This document shows, piece after piece, positions 48,501-56,575 of a DNA stretch of 64,000 nucleotides. A program made the translations under genes and the position numbers. Each line of letters begins with the position of its first letter. The stretch's first letter is position 1. The stretch is from Novacetimonas maltaceti (GTDB lineage Bacteria > Pseudomonadota > Alphaproteobacteria > Acetobacterales > Acetobacteraceae). A model generated the notes under the pieces. The model was not told the DNA's origin, did no database searches, and saw only the letters and a program-made list of their open reading frames with translations. Where the stretch lies: positions 35,478 to 99,477 of the forward strand of contig NZ_POTC01000008.1 in assembly GCF_002906255.1 (NCBI RefSeq), in the 5' to 3' direction.

Positions 48501-48944
48501 GTCGAGGATGACATGCCCGTGGCTGATGCTGTTGGCGACGGTGCCATCGGCGCTCATGATCGCGACATTGTCAGCCCAGACTTCCAGAGGGGTGCGGATG
48601 CCCGCATGCAGCGCGTTCCAGCCGATGCGCACATGCTGCACCGTCAGGCGTCCCTGCCGCCGGCTTGTCCCCGACCCGTGCAGGACCGACAGCGGCGTCA
48701 TCATCCGCACCACCGGCGTCACGTCGATCGGCCCCGCCGACAGGCGCAGCGTCAGGACCAGCAGCAGCACCGCCGGCCCGACGATACATGCCAGCGCGGT
48801 CCACACCAGCACGCGCAGCACCCGCAACCCGATCAGGCGCAGCCGCCCCCCCTGCGCGCCGCCGGGGGCAGTGCCAGGCGTGCCGTTCGCCCCGTCGGGT
48901 GGCGTGGCCGACGACGCGGGGGCATCTTGACCGTCGTGCTTCAT
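45585..48944 (-). CDS. Giant AsmA/YhdP-like envelope protein
   Basis: This 1119-residue protein has a proline- and glycine-rich N-terminus, one membrane segment (about 41-68) and then a very long beta-rich periplasmic part of repeated strands, as in the AsmA/YhdP/TamB group. The YhdP-type DUF3971 and C-terminal AsmA regions are the best match (GNGTVVTRRNGTLLVGDG; NNASIYGWMKAPHAPEFEVE). Relatives are thought to form bridges carrying phospholipid to the outer membrane. The start ATG at 48944 was chosen because the longer frame overlaps glnE on the other strand. It diverges from glnE across 65 bases. Confidence 0.82.
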   Translation of the reverse strand: MKHDGQDAPASSATPPDGANGTPGTAPGGAQGGRLRLIGLRVLRVLVWTALACIVGPAVLLLVLTLRLSAGPIDVTPVVRMMTPLSVLHGSGTSRRQGRLTVQHVRIGWNALHAGIRTPLEVWADNVAIMSADGTVANSISHGHVILDTPALVHGDVVLERLSVSDVHLALARNRAGDIGLDLGPGTPEDSTHSHGGSVNLSLLRRIIVSDAQVKFSDQISGRTWQTRDASANLHVLSYHGQVGASGSIGFMLEGSGKHLVMRGEGKETAPGHVSWTMKLDPVSPSAFAPGQKEVAPLDLPVGGTLQVSLAADGTGQFMVPRTLGAYLKVGNGTVVTRRNGTLLVGDGQAHLVASFDPGPADAPFDGPVRATLEKMVVHLRAPGHPADDGSGPTLTATGSLHASSMLHPHDVGIGVSAEALALDFATLGDFWPPGAMKGARRWVTTNITKGHVSELQARVGLVSHDGWDGLDLTSLAGDIRAEGMELYWLRPIPPLHDMDAHLTFEGPDEIAISFGHAYQLVDRTDRHVNATGIGRIEVGPGSMLITGLMKKIQMGDINTTLQGNARDILALLAEPRLNVLSRHPMSFTSPSGRANVSLHIALPLDAHVKLAQIDLRTHTDLAQVHLGNVVMGRPLDAGRFGIDASIDGLMLKGTGNLSGIPSSILYTMDFRSGPSDRAVESASVQGYLTPAGLRRAGLDMGDHFGGSAALDVDYDRYSGGRAQVDIDLDLKRSALTIPIWSKQVGEDANASVVINLDHGHVSSIEDIRAAGPELLIDGHAETAEGKGRRLILHGFRVGRSNGNAIITIPAGEKEPYGVSVAARVLDLSPLLTYQRQDEKAATGAAAPAKGYHMPEAATGRVKGAPGHSWNINVDARTVFYTRMQSIQGVRSHLEDDGVRLTRASFSMTGPTAASATLTPRGQSRVLSMHIADLGALLKDMKLGDRMEGGQVDLEGSFDDVDLSAPFSGELTTGPFVLRQVPAVVRMVNNASIYGWMKAPHAPEFEVEHVKMPLTFRDGVVNITDGLVSNASLGATVAGRINLDKATLDLDGTIIPAFAVNAAPGHLPGVLGWLFSPEKNGGVVSATYQINGSFDNPSVHVNPYALLLPGFLRDLTHMH

Positions 48945-49009
48945 GGCGTCCACGCTGCGCCCCGGCGCGATCGTGCGCCACGTCGCCACTGCTGCCCAGG
49001 TTGTCCCGG

Positions 49010-52000
49010 ATGTCCCACGCCCCTGCTGCCCCCGACCTCCATCGCGGATGGCGCGCCTGCACATGGCCCGCGCCGGCCGATGCGCGCGGCGCACGACTGC
49101 TGCACGAGGACATGGCGCGCGCCTTTGCCGAACATGGCCTGGACGCGGCGTGGCTGTCCATCCCGCCCGTCGCCGCGATGGTGGCCGCAATGGGGGGCAA
49201 CAGCCCCTACCTGTCGGACCTTGCGCGGCGTGACACCGACCTTTTCGCGCGCCTCCTGCATGAGGGACCGGACACCGTCATGCGCGACATCCTTGCCCAT
49301 GTGCGCGCCGAATCGCCACGGCAGCCCCGCCACGCGATCGCCCATGCCCTGCGCACGGCCAAGCGGCATGCCGCCCTGACGATCGCGCTGGCCGACATCG
49401 GGGGGGCATGGTCGCTGCAGCAGGTGACGCACGCGCTGAGCCACCTGGCCGAAACAACCCTGCAGGTCGCGGTCAGGCATCTGCTGCGCACGGCCCACGA
49501 TGCGGGCCATCTGGTTCTGCCTGACCCGGACGAGCCTGCGCGCGGCAGTGGCTTCGTTGTCCTGGCCATGGGGAAATTGGGCGCGCGGGAACTGAACTAC
49601 TCCTCCGATATCGACCTGATCGTCCTTTACGACCCGGCCTGCCACCCCGAACACGAGGACCTGCGGCGTATCTTCGTCCGCATGACTAGCGACCTTGTCG
49701 GCCTGATGGAAGCGCGCGATGCAGATGGTTACGTTTTCCGTACCGACCTGCGCCTGCGTCCCGACCCGTCGGCCACGCCGCTGGCCGTCTCGTTTCCCAC
49801 GGCCATCACCTATTATGAAAGCATGGGCCGCACATGGGAACGCGCCGCGATGATCAAGGCGCGCCCGGTCGCGGGCGACATCGCCGCGGGGCAGCGTTTC
49901 CTTGCCGCGATCCAGCCCTTTGTCTGGCGGCGTCATCTTGATTTCGCGGTGATTGACGACATCCACGACATGAAAGCACGCATCGACAGGCACCGGAATG
50001 CCGGGCGTGGCGGACTGCCTGACGTGGCGGGCGACACATCCGCCTGCGCCCTGGCCATGCGCGACTGGCTGCTGGGCCATGACGTGAAGCTGGGACAGGG
50101 CGGCATCCGGGAGGTGGAGTTCGTGGCGCAGGCGCTGCAACTGGTCTGGGGCGGGCGCAGGCCGGACCTGCGCGCCCCCACGACGCTGGGCGCGCTGCGG
50201 CGCCTGACGCAGGCGGACCTGATCACACATGCGCAATACACAATCCTGTCTCGCAACTACCACATGATGCGACAGGTCGAACACCGCCTGCAGATGCGCG
50301 CCGACCACCAGACGCACAAACTGCCCGAGACCGCCGACAGATTCGCACAGTTCGCCATTTTCATGAACGAGGCGGACGGTCCCGCCCTTGCCCGCGCCAT
50401 GCTGCCCACCATGCAGGAGTCGCGCCGCATCTTCGAACAGCAGTTCTCCGAACCCGGCCGCCCGGACGAGACCATCGCGCCAGAGGACGCGGAGCTTGGC
50501 GAGCGGCTGGAACAGGCGGGGTTCGCGGCCGCGACGCTCGATGATGCGCGCGCCATCCTGCAACGCTGGGACACCAACCGCCTGCGCGCGCTGCGTTCGG
50601 ACCGCGCGCGGATGCTGCTGCATCGCCTCCTGCCGGGGATACTGCGTGAAATCGGGGCGCGGCGTGACCCGCTGACGGTGCTGCGCCGCTTTGACTCGCT
50701 GCTCGAACGGCAATGGGCGGGGGTGCAGTTCCTCTCGCTGCTGGAACGCAATCCCGCGCTGGTGCACCGGATCATGACCGTGCTGGACTGTTCCGCGTTC
50801 CTGGCCAACCATCTGGCGCAGGCGCCCTCCGCGCTCGACGGACTGCTGGATGCCAGCATGATCGAGGCCACGGACGACACCGCCCGCGCCGCCGTGACAC
50901 TGGTGCGCCAGCACGTGGCGCAGGCCGTGGCGCAGGCGGCGGGGCCGGAGCGCCTGCTGCCGGTGCTGCGCGGCCTTGTCTGCGGGGAGGAATTCCGCCT
51001 CTCCGTCGCGCGCCTCGAACATCGCATGACCGAGGACCGTACCGCGCGCGTGCGCACCGCGATGGCCGATGCGGTCATGCGCGGACTGCTGCGTACCGTC
51101 ACGACGGAACATCGCGCCCGCCACGGCCATGTGCCGGGCGGGGCGATGGCGGTGGTGGCGATGGGCAAGGCCGGATCGCGGGAGATGATGCCCGGCTCCG
51201 ACCTTGACCTGATGCTGGTGTTCGACCACCCCGATGACGTCATGGAAAGCGTGGTGCCCCGCACGCGGCGGGCGGGCATGCCCGTGGCGCGGGCGCTGGG
51301 GGCGGGCACCTATTTCGTGCGGCTGGCGCATGCCTTCATTGCCACCCTGACCGCGCCGGGCGCCGAAGGCCCGCTGTACGAGGCCGACATGCGCCTGCGC
51401 CCGTCGGGATCGAAGGGGCCGGTCGCGGTCTCGCTCTCCTCGTTCCGGCGTTACCATGCGGAATCCGCCTGGACGTGGGAACGCATGGCCCTGACGCGCG
51501 CGCGTATCGTGGCGGGGCCGCCGGAACTGACGCGCCGCCTGCGCGCGGCGATTGACGCGGCACTCGACGGGGAAGCCGATACCGGGCGCGCCGTGACGCC
51601 GGACACGCTGCGCGAGGATGTGCGTGCGATGCGCGCGCGCCTGATGCGCGACCTGCCGCCGCAGGGGCCATGGGACATCAAGCGCCGGGCCGGGGGGCTG
51701 ATGGAGGTCGAATTCATCGCACAGGGGCTGCAACTTCTGGCCGCCCGCCCCGCCGCGCGTTCGCCCTGCACGCGCGTGGCATTTTCGCGGCTGGCGCGCG
51801 CGGGCATGCTGTCGGCTGCGGATGCACGCCTGCTGCGGCGGGCGGACCTGTTCTGGCGTTCGGCGCAGAGCATGCTGCGCATCCTGATGGGCACGGAAAT
51901 TCCCGACCACCTGCCCCCAGCGGCGCAGGAGATCATGGTGCGTGAACTCGGCGTCCATGACGAAGCGGACATGCTTGCGTGCATGGATGACATGGCGCAC

Positions 52001-52072
52001 CACGTGCGCGACGCCTTCAGCCGCCTGATCGCCCCCCTGCCCGCCATTGGCGACACGCAGGGCGGGGCATGA
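49010..52072 (+). CDS. glnE: Bifunctional glutamine synthetase adenylyltransferase/deadenylase
   Basis: It adds AMP to, or removes it from, glutamine synthetase according to nitrogen status. Two nucleotidyltransferase domains are visible: FVVLAMGKLGARELNYSSDI with its DxD pair (about residue 181 on) and AVVAMGKAGSREMMPGSDLD (about 710 on), with a PII-responding linker between. The 1020 residues from the ATG at 49010 (MSHAPAAPDLHRGW) fit the family; the open frame upstream overlaps the divergent gene and is not coding. It is followed by bcp after 117 bases. Confidence 0.95.
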   Translation: MSHAPAAPDLHRGWRACTWPAPADARGARLLHEDMARAFAEHGLDAAWLSIPPVAAMVAAMGGNSPYLSDLARRDTDLFARLLHEGPDTVMRDILAHVRAESPRQPRHAIAHALRTAKRHAALTIALADIGGAWSLQQVTHALSHLAETTLQVAVRHLLRTAHDAGHLVLPDPDEPARGSGFVVLAMGKLGARELNYSSDIDLIVLYDPACHPEHEDLRRIFVRMTSDLVGLMEARDADGYVFRTDLRLRPDPSATPLAVSFPTAITYYESMGRTWERAAMIKARPVAGDIAAGQRFLAAIQPFVWRRHLDFAVIDDIHDMKARIDRHRNAGRGGLPDVAGDTSACALAMRDWLLGHDVKLGQGGIREVEFVAQALQLVWGGRRPDLRAPTTLGALRRLTQADLITHAQYTILSRNYHMMRQVEHRLQMRADHQTHKLPETADRFAQFAIFMNEADGPALARAMLPTMQESRRIFEQQFSEPGRPDETIAPEDAELGERLEQAGFAAATLDDARAILQRWDTNRLRALRSDRARMLLHRLLPGILREIGARRDPLTVLRRFDSLLERQWAGVQFLSLLERNPALVHRIMTVLDCSAFLANHLAQAPSALDGLLDASMIEATDDTARAAVTLVRQHVAQAVAQAAGPERLLPVLRGLVCGEEFRLSVARLEHRMTEDRTARVRTAMADAVMRGLLRTVTTEHRARHGHVPGGAMAVVAMGKAGSREMMPGSDLDLMLVFDHPDDVMESVVPRTRRAGMPVARALGAGTYFVRLAHAFIATLTAPGAEGPLYEADMRLRPSGSKGPVAVSLSSFRRYHAESAWTWERMALTRARIVAGPPELTRRLRAAIDAALDGEADTGRAVTPDTLREDVRAMRARLMRDLPPQGPWDIKRRAGGLMEVEFIAQGLQLLAARPAARSPCTRVAFSRLARAGMLSAADARLLRRADLFWRSAQSMLRILMGTEIPDHLPPAAQEIMVRELGVHDEADMLACMDDMAHHVRDAFSRLIAPLPAIGDTQGGA

Positions 52073-52189
52073 AGGAAACCGTTGCGCAACGGCGCAAAGC
52101 CCCACACAAACACGGCGGCATGAAGGGTGGGTTTCCCCCATCCGCCCCACGATGATTTTTCCCACGATGAGTTTCAAAGGCATTTCGTG

Positions 52190-52687
52190 ATGAATGAGAC
52201 TTCACCCCCTGTCTTTCCCGAACCCGGCGCGCCCGTGCCCGATTTCGACATGGCCGCAAGCTGTGGCCGCCGCGTCAGCCTGTCGGCACTGCGTGGAAAG
52301 CCGTTCATCCTGTATTTCTACCCCAAGGCGAACACTTCGGGCTGCACCAAGGAAGCGTGCGGTTTCCAGGAGGCGCTCGACGAACTGGGCAGCACGGGCA
52401 TCGCCGTGATCGGCGTGTCACGCGACGCCATGCCCGCCATCGAGAAATTCGCCGACGCCCAGAACCTGTCCTTCCCCCTTGCCTCCGACGCGACGGGCGA
52501 AGTGACGGAGGCCTATGGCGTCTGGGTGGAAAAATCCATGTACGGCCGTACCTACATGGGGATCGAGCGCGCGACCTTCCTCGTCGATGCGCAGGGGCGG
52601 TTGGTGCAGGCATGGCGCAAGGTCAAGGTGACCGGCCATGTCGCGGCCGTGATGAAGGCCGCCAGCGCCCTGCGCGCCGCAGGATGA
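52190..52687 (+). CDS. bcp: Thioredoxin-dependent peroxiredoxin (BCP/PrxQ type)
   Basis: This 165-residue thiol peroxidase reduces hydrogen and organic peroxides. The active-site segment FYPKANTSGCTKEACGFQEA holds the peroxidatic cysteine and, five residues on, a second cysteine for intramolecular disulfide, the PrxQ arrangement. The ATG at 52190 has AAAGG ahead; the frame is open further upstream without similarity. It is downstream of glnE on the same strand. Confidence 0.93.
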   Translation: MNETSPPVFPEPGAPVPDFDMAASCGRRVSLSALRGKPFILYFYPKANTSGCTKEACGFQEALDELGSTGIAVIGVSRDAMPAIEKFADAQNLSFPLASDATGEVTEAYGVWVEKSMYGRTYMGIERATFLVDAQGRLVQAWRKVKVTGHVAAVMKAASALRAAG

Positions 52688-52709
52688 AGGCTGCGGCCCC
52701 CGCACCCGC

Positions 52710-52949
52710 TCAGTAGGGCGGCGGCCCGTAATACCCGCCGCCATAGCCACCATAACCGGCCTGCGGCGGGGGTGGTGGGCCATAGGCATCCATGACCGCG
52801 CCTTCGACAATCCCGCCGACCATCCCGCCGACAAGCCCGCCCACAAACGCATCGCCCGGCCCCCTGTGGGCCTGCGCCATGGGGGCGGCGGCAAGCAGCA
52901 CGCCCCCGATCACTGGCACGACCATCAATGTCCGCAAGAAACCACGCAT
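52710..52949 (-). CDS. Small exported glycine/proline/tyrosine-rich protein
   Basis: This 79-residue protein has a signal peptide ending APMAQA|H, a glycine-rich hydrophobic middle (GGLVGGMVGGIVEGAV, resembling glycine-zipper segments) and a tail of PPPPP and GYGG repeats. It is probably secreted or envelope-associated. I do not recognise a named family; similar small proteins are common in Acetobacteraceae and Rhodospirillales. It is monocistronic, convergent with bcp. Confidence 0.75.
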   Translation of the reverse strand: MRGFLRTLMVVPVIGGVLLAAAPMAQAHRGPGDAFVGGLVGGMVGGIVEGAVMDAYGPPPPPQAGYGGYGGGYYGPPPY

Positions 52950-53092
52950 GAACCTGAAACTCCCTTGACCATGCCGTCGGGAACGGCCGTGGGATCAGGA
53001 AACACCCCGGTGATGGCGATTTGCGGGCAGGGTCTGCCCCTTTCACGCCACAAACCCGCAATGCGGGGCATGCGGGGAAAGCGGACAAGAGA

Positions 53093-53164
53093 GTTGGGTG
53101 CCGCCTTTTTTCAGGAATGCGGTGTCTTTCGAAGCTTTTTGGAAAAAGCTTTACCAAAAACTTC
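53093..53164. repeat. Palindromic intergenic element, copy 2 (diverged, inverted)
   Basis: Read on the minus strand it matches copy 1: AAGTTTTTGGTAAAGC, then a CAAAAAGCTTCGAAAG block and a GGCGGCACCCAA end. The AAGCTTTTT/AAAAAGCTT hairpin is kept, while the GCCGCC hairpin and outer stem have decayed. It occupies the 250-base gap between two minus-strand genes (52950-53199). Confidence 0.75.
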
Positions 53165-53199
53165 TTTGGTTTTCAGCGACTTTCCCAAAATGGCTGACC

Positions 53200-53841
53200 T
53201 CAGGGATTGGCCGCCCTGACTTCCTTCAGGCCCGAAGGCACGTCGAACGTGGACGCATCCTGCGGCGTGGTGCTGATGCTCGACGCCTCGACCATCACCT
53301 TGCCGTCGCGCACGACCTCCAGCATGACGCCGTCATCGGTATAGCAGATCTCGCTGGGGCGCTGGTCCGTGTCGCTGGTCTGCCACAGGGTGCAGGGATG
53401 GCCCGCCACGGTGGCCCCGCCCGTGCGCAGCCATGTCCCCTCCGCCCGGCGTGACGGGTCGACCGACGCGGCCCCCGGCGCGGGCACGATGGTCTTGATC
53501 TTCCGGTCCGGGTCGATCACCGTCAGCGTCTTCGCACGGTAATCCGTGATCATGTAGGTGCCGGTATTGCCGGGATCGATGCGCTGCATCATCCGTGCCT
53601 CCGACCAGCGCATGCGCTGCGTCAGGGTCATCTGCGACGCATGGGGCGGATAGATCGTATAGGTCACGTCCACATCGTGCTGCGGCGTGACAAAGGGGCT
53701 CTGCGCCGCACCGTCCTGCGCCGGGGCACCAGCGGCATGCGCACGCGCCCCCGCCGAAACCGCAAGGACGCACGCAACCGCACTGGCAAGGCCGGCACGC
53801 AGGAGCGCGCCCGAACGGGTCTTAACAGGTGCCATGTTCAT
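53200..53841 (-). CDS. Exported protein of unknown function, tandem paralogue B
   Basis: This 213-residue protein has a signal peptide (ACVLAVSAGARAHAAGA) and a beta-rich mature part. It shares with the preceding gene the sequence plan DVxYxIxP, RIDPGNTGTYMITDYRAKTL and VAGHPCTLWQT...CYTDDGVMLEVV, including the two cysteines, so the pair arose by duplication. The style resembles DUF4412-like periplasmic proteins, but I do not assign a function. Its start overlaps the upstream gene's stop by four bases; an ATG two codons later is also possible. Confidence 0.82.
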   Translation of the reverse strand: MNMAPVKTRSGALLRAGLASAVACVLAVSAGARAHAAGAPAQDGAAQSPFVTPQHDVDVTYTIYPPHASQMTLTQRMRWSEARMMQRIDPGNTGTYMITDYRAKTLTVIDPDRKIKTIVPAPGAASVDPSRRAEGTWLRTGGATVAGHPCTLWQTSDTDQRPSEICYTDDGVMLEVVRDGKVMVEASSISTTPQDASTFDVPSGLKEVRAANP

Positions 53842-54518
53842 TTCTTTTCCCCTCCCTTCGGGGTGCCGGGCGGTGGCGGCGGGTCAATGCGACGGTAATT
53901 GGCGGGGGGCTGGAACATGTCCGACGCGATCGGGGCATAGGTGACATGCACCGCCTCGATCCGGCCCTTCAGCCCGTCGCCATCAACCCCGACCTCCCTC
54001 AGGATCACGCCGTCATCCGTGACGCAGGCAACGGCCGTGCCCTGGTCGGTGCGGACATCCCATTCGGTGCAGGCCACGCCCGCGACGCTGGACGTGCCCT
54101 TGCGCGAGAACGACATCGACAGGTCCAGCAGGAACGGGTTGCTGATGCCGTAACGGGCATCCAACTGGCTGTAGATCTTCTGCGTGTTGATGATGATCGT
54201 GACCTGGCGGGTCATGCGGTTGAGGATCGTCTCCCCCATGCCCTGCGGGCTGTCGATTCGCATCAGGCCCCCATTGTCGGCGAACCATGTCCGTACCCGC
54301 TTGGGTTCGGGCACGCCATCGGGCTGCACGTCATAATCGACCTGCACGTCGCGCGTGGGCGTCAGGGGGGGATGTTCGCCCACGGGCGGGGCATCCTGCG
54401 CCATTGCCACGCCACAGCCCATGCCTGATGCCAGCAGGGCCGACAGCAGCACCCGCCGGGCCGCCCGCGCGCGCGGGGCGGGTGACGTGTCATCATGCAT
54501 AAAGACCGGTTCCGTCAT
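53838..54518 (-). CDS. Exported protein of unknown function, tandem paralogue A
   Basis: This protein of about 226 residues has a signal region RRVLLSALLASGMGCGVAMA|QD. The mature part has DVQVDYDVQPDG, LMRIDSPQGMGETILNRMTR and VAGVACTEWDVRTDQ...CVTDDGVILREV, parallel to its downstream paralogue. It ends with a proline-rich tail (DPPPPPGTPKGGEKK). The start at 54518 has GGGGA ahead; ATGs at 54533, 54530 and 54500 are alternatives. It probably forms an operon with aat upstream and its paralogue downstream. Confidence 0.8.
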   Translation of the reverse strand: MTEPVFMHDDTSPAPRARAARRVLLSALLASGMGCGVAMAQDAPPVGEHPPLTPTRDVQVDYDVQPDGVPEPKRVRTWFADNGGLMRIDSPQGMGETILNRMTRQVTIIINTQKIYSQLDARYGISNPFLLDLSMSFSRKGTSSVAGVACTEWDVRTDQGTAVACVTDDGVILREVGVDGDGLKGRIEAVHVTYAPIASDMFQPPANYRRIDPPPPPGTPKGGEKK

Positions 54519-54570
54519 GGCTTTCCCCATCATGGTGTCGCGCTGACCCAAACCCGCAGGGCGGGCCGTG

Positions 54571-55239
54571 TCAACCTTCGCCACGGATTGCACGCATGGC
54601 AGCCACGATTTCAGGGCCATGGCCATCGCCGGGCCACGTCGCCGGCAGTTCAAGGGCATGGCGCAGCCTGTCCTTGTACTCCGCGGCAGGGATCTCCACC
54701 CCGCCGAATGTCGCAAGGTGCGTCGTGCCGAACTGCGTATCGAGCAGGCCGTATCCCCCCACCCGCAACCGCGCCACCAGATGCACCAGCGCAACCTTCG
54801 ATGCGTCGCGTTCGCGGCTGAACATGCTCTCGCCAAAGAATGCCCCACCGAGGGAGACACCATACAGCCCCCCCACCATCTGCCCGTCGCGCCATACCTC
54901 CACACTGTGGGCGTATCCCATGTCATGCAGCGCGCAGAACAGGTCGATGATCTGCGCGTTGATCCATGTCTGCTCCCGTCCCGGCGCGGGCTGGGCACAG
55001 GCCTCCATGGTGGCGCGGAAATCACGGTCGCACACGACATCGAACCGGCCGGACATGACCGTGCGGTACAACCGGCGCGGGATATGGAATGCGTCAAGCG
55101 GCAGGATGCCGCGCATCGGCGGGTCAAACCATTCCAGTTCCGTGGCCCCTGCGTCCTGCGCCATGGGGAACAGCCCGATGGCATAGGCGCGGATCATCAG
55201 ATCCGGCGTGATTTCCAGCACTTCCCCTTGACCCGTCAT
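54571..55239 (-). CDS. aat: Leucyl/phenylalanyl-tRNA-protein transferase
   Basis: It adds Leu or Phe from tRNA to N-terminal Arg or Lys of proteins, marking them for ClpAP in the N-degron pathway. Its 222 residues contain IRAYAIGLFPMAQ, WFDPPMRGILPLD, and VGGLYGVSLGGAFFGESMFS in the catalytic GNAT-like domain. The ATG at 55239 (MTGQGEVLEI) is preferred over an upstream in-frame start that lacks similarity. It diverges from a dehydrogenase gene across about 120 bases. Confidence 0.95.
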   Translation of the reverse strand: MTGQGEVLEITPDLMIRAYAIGLFPMAQDAGATELEWFDPPMRGILPLDAFHIPRRLYRTVMSGRFDVVCDRDFRATMEACAQPAPGREQTWINAQIIDLFCALHDMGYAHSVEVWRDGQMVGGLYGVSLGGAFFGESMFSRERDASKVALVHLVARLRVGGYGLLDTQFGTTHLATFGGVEIPAAEYKDRLRHALELPATWPGDGHGPEIVAAMRAIRGEG

Positions 55240-55361
55240 GATCTTCGGATAACCCTCCCGCCTGCGCCGCAACCCGGTCCCATGCCCCGCGTCATAAGGC
55301 GGGAGCCCCATTGCGGACAAGCCGCAAGTCGCCATTCTGTTTGAAGGGAAGACGTTTTACC

Positions 55362-56336
55362 ATGGCCCCTCCCCGTCCCCGCCTGCTCCTTGGCCAGCGC
55401 CAGACACCTGCCGTAATGGCACGCCTGCAAAGGGACTTCACGCTTTTTGGTGTCCCCGAAACGCAGATGACTTCGGCGGAACTGGTTGCGGCGGCGCGGG
55501 CGTTCGAACCGGACGCCATCATGGTTTCCACGTCCCTGCCGGTGCGCGCGGCCGACGTGGCGCAACTGCCGCCGTGCGTGCGCGTGATCGCCACCGTCAG
55601 CGTGGGCACCGACCACCTCGACATTCCCGCCATCCTCGGGCGCGGAATCGCGCTGAGCAACACGCCCGACGTCCTGACAGACTGCAACGCGGACCTTGCC
55701 CTCATGCTGATCCTTGCGGCATCGCGCAGGGCTGCGGAATATCTCGACCTGATGAAGAAGGGCTGGGGACGCGGGCTGGCGATGGACGAGATGCTGGGCT
55801 GCCGCGTGACGGGCAAGACGCTGGGCATCATCGGCATGGGCCGCATCGGGCGCGCGGTGGCGCAGCGCGCGCGCGGCTTTGGCATGAAGATCCTGTATTC
55901 CAACCGCCGTCGCCTGGGCGCGGACGATGAACAGGGCGCGCGGTATTTCGCAACGCCGGAGGAGATGCTGCCCCATTGCGACATCCTGTCGCTGCACCTG
56001 CCGGCATCGGCGGCGTCCGACGGGATGATCAACGCACGGATGCTGTCGCTGCTGCCGCGCGGGGCGATTTTCATCAATGCCGCACGCGGCGCGCTGGTGG
56101 ATGAGGACGCGCTGATCGCCGCCCTGCGTGACGGGCACATCGCGGCGGCGGGGCTGGATGTGTTCCGCAACGAACCCAGCCCCGACCGGCGCCTGCTGGA
56201 CCTGCCCAACGTGTTCGCGACCCCGCATATCGGCAGCGCCACGATGGAAACCCGCACCGACATGGGCATGCTGGCGGTGGACAACATCGAGGCCGCGCTG
56301 GCCAACCGGCCACTGCCGACGCCGGTTACGGCCTGA
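55362..56336 (+). CDS. D-2-hydroxyacid dehydrogenase (glyoxylate/2-ketogluconate reductase type)
   Basis: This 324-residue NAD(P)-dependent reductase of 2-keto acids has a Rossmann motif GIIGMGRIGRAVAQRA (about 155-170). The catalytic triad is Arg242 (NAARGALVDE), Glu271 (RNEPSP) and His289 (TPHIGSAT). Arginines after the cofactor-binding strand (SNRRR) favour NADPH. Acetic acid bacteria use such enzymes for glyoxylate, hydroxypyruvate and 2-ketogluconate; the sequence does not decide between them. The start ATG lies 12 bases after GAAGGGAAG. Confidence 0.9.
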   Translation: MAPPRPRLLLGQRQTPAVMARLQRDFTLFGVPETQMTSAELVAAARAFEPDAIMVSTSLPVRAADVAQLPPCVRVIATVSVGTDHLDIPAILGRGIALSNTPDVLTDCNADLALMLILAASRRAAEYLDLMKKGWGRGLAMDEMLGCRVTGKTLGIIGMGRIGRAVAQRARGFGMKILYSNRRRLGADDEQGARYFATPEEMLPHCDILSLHLPASAASDGMINARMLSLLPRGAIFINAARGALVDEDALIAALRDGHIAAAGLDVFRNEPSPDRRLLDLPNVFATPHIGSATMETRTDMGMLAVDNIEAALANRPLPTPVTA

Positions 56337-56350
56337 CGGGGGGCGGGATC

Positions 56351-56539
56351 ATGGGAATCGCGGGTGTCTTCCTCATCTTCGTGGCGGTGGCCTACCTGAC
56401 GGAACTTCTTTTCCCGCATATGGGCGGCTACTGCCGGACCCTGGAAGGGTTCTACCTGATCTTCGCGGTGGCGGCGCTGGTACTGGGCATCACGCGGCGC
56501 GCGCCAGACACGTCACTGCCGCCCCCGGCCGGGAAATAG
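56351..56539 (+). CDS. Small two-segment membrane protein
   Basis: This 62-residue ORF lies 14 bases after the dehydrogenase stop with GGGGCGGG ahead of the ATG. Two hydrophobic helices (about 4-20 and 34-48) are joined by a short loop, with a charged proline-rich end. No family is recognised. Position and composition suggest a real gene in an operon with the dehydrogenase. Confidence 0.6.
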   Translation: MGIAGVFLIFVAVAYLTELLFPHMGGYCRTLEGFYLIFAVAALVLGITRRAPDTSLPPPAGK

Positions 56540-56575
56540 CCGCCCGCCCCGGCGGCCATCCGCGCGGCCGGGGCG

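Noticed and set aside
48665..49009. N-terminal extension of glnE by 115 codons
   Set aside because: The extension is a low-complexity Pro/Ala/Arg stretch antisense to the start of the AsmA-like gene. GlnE similarity begins after the ATG at 49010.
48945..49190. N-terminal extension of the AsmA-like gene by 82 codons
   Set aside because: It lies antisense to the start of glnE, is arginine-rich, and lacks similarity. The ATG at 48944 precedes a sensible membrane anchor.
54519..55184. Long open frame joining the exported paralogue A to sequence antiparallel in frame with aat
   Set aside because: The extra part overlaps aat on the same strand in another frame and has no similarity. A signal peptide marks the true start near 54518.
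55236..56419. Two long minus-strand frames opposite the 2-hydroxyacid dehydrogenase
   Set aside because: The plus-strand dehydrogenase has a complete fold and catalytic residues. The minus frames are arginine/serine-rich shadows.
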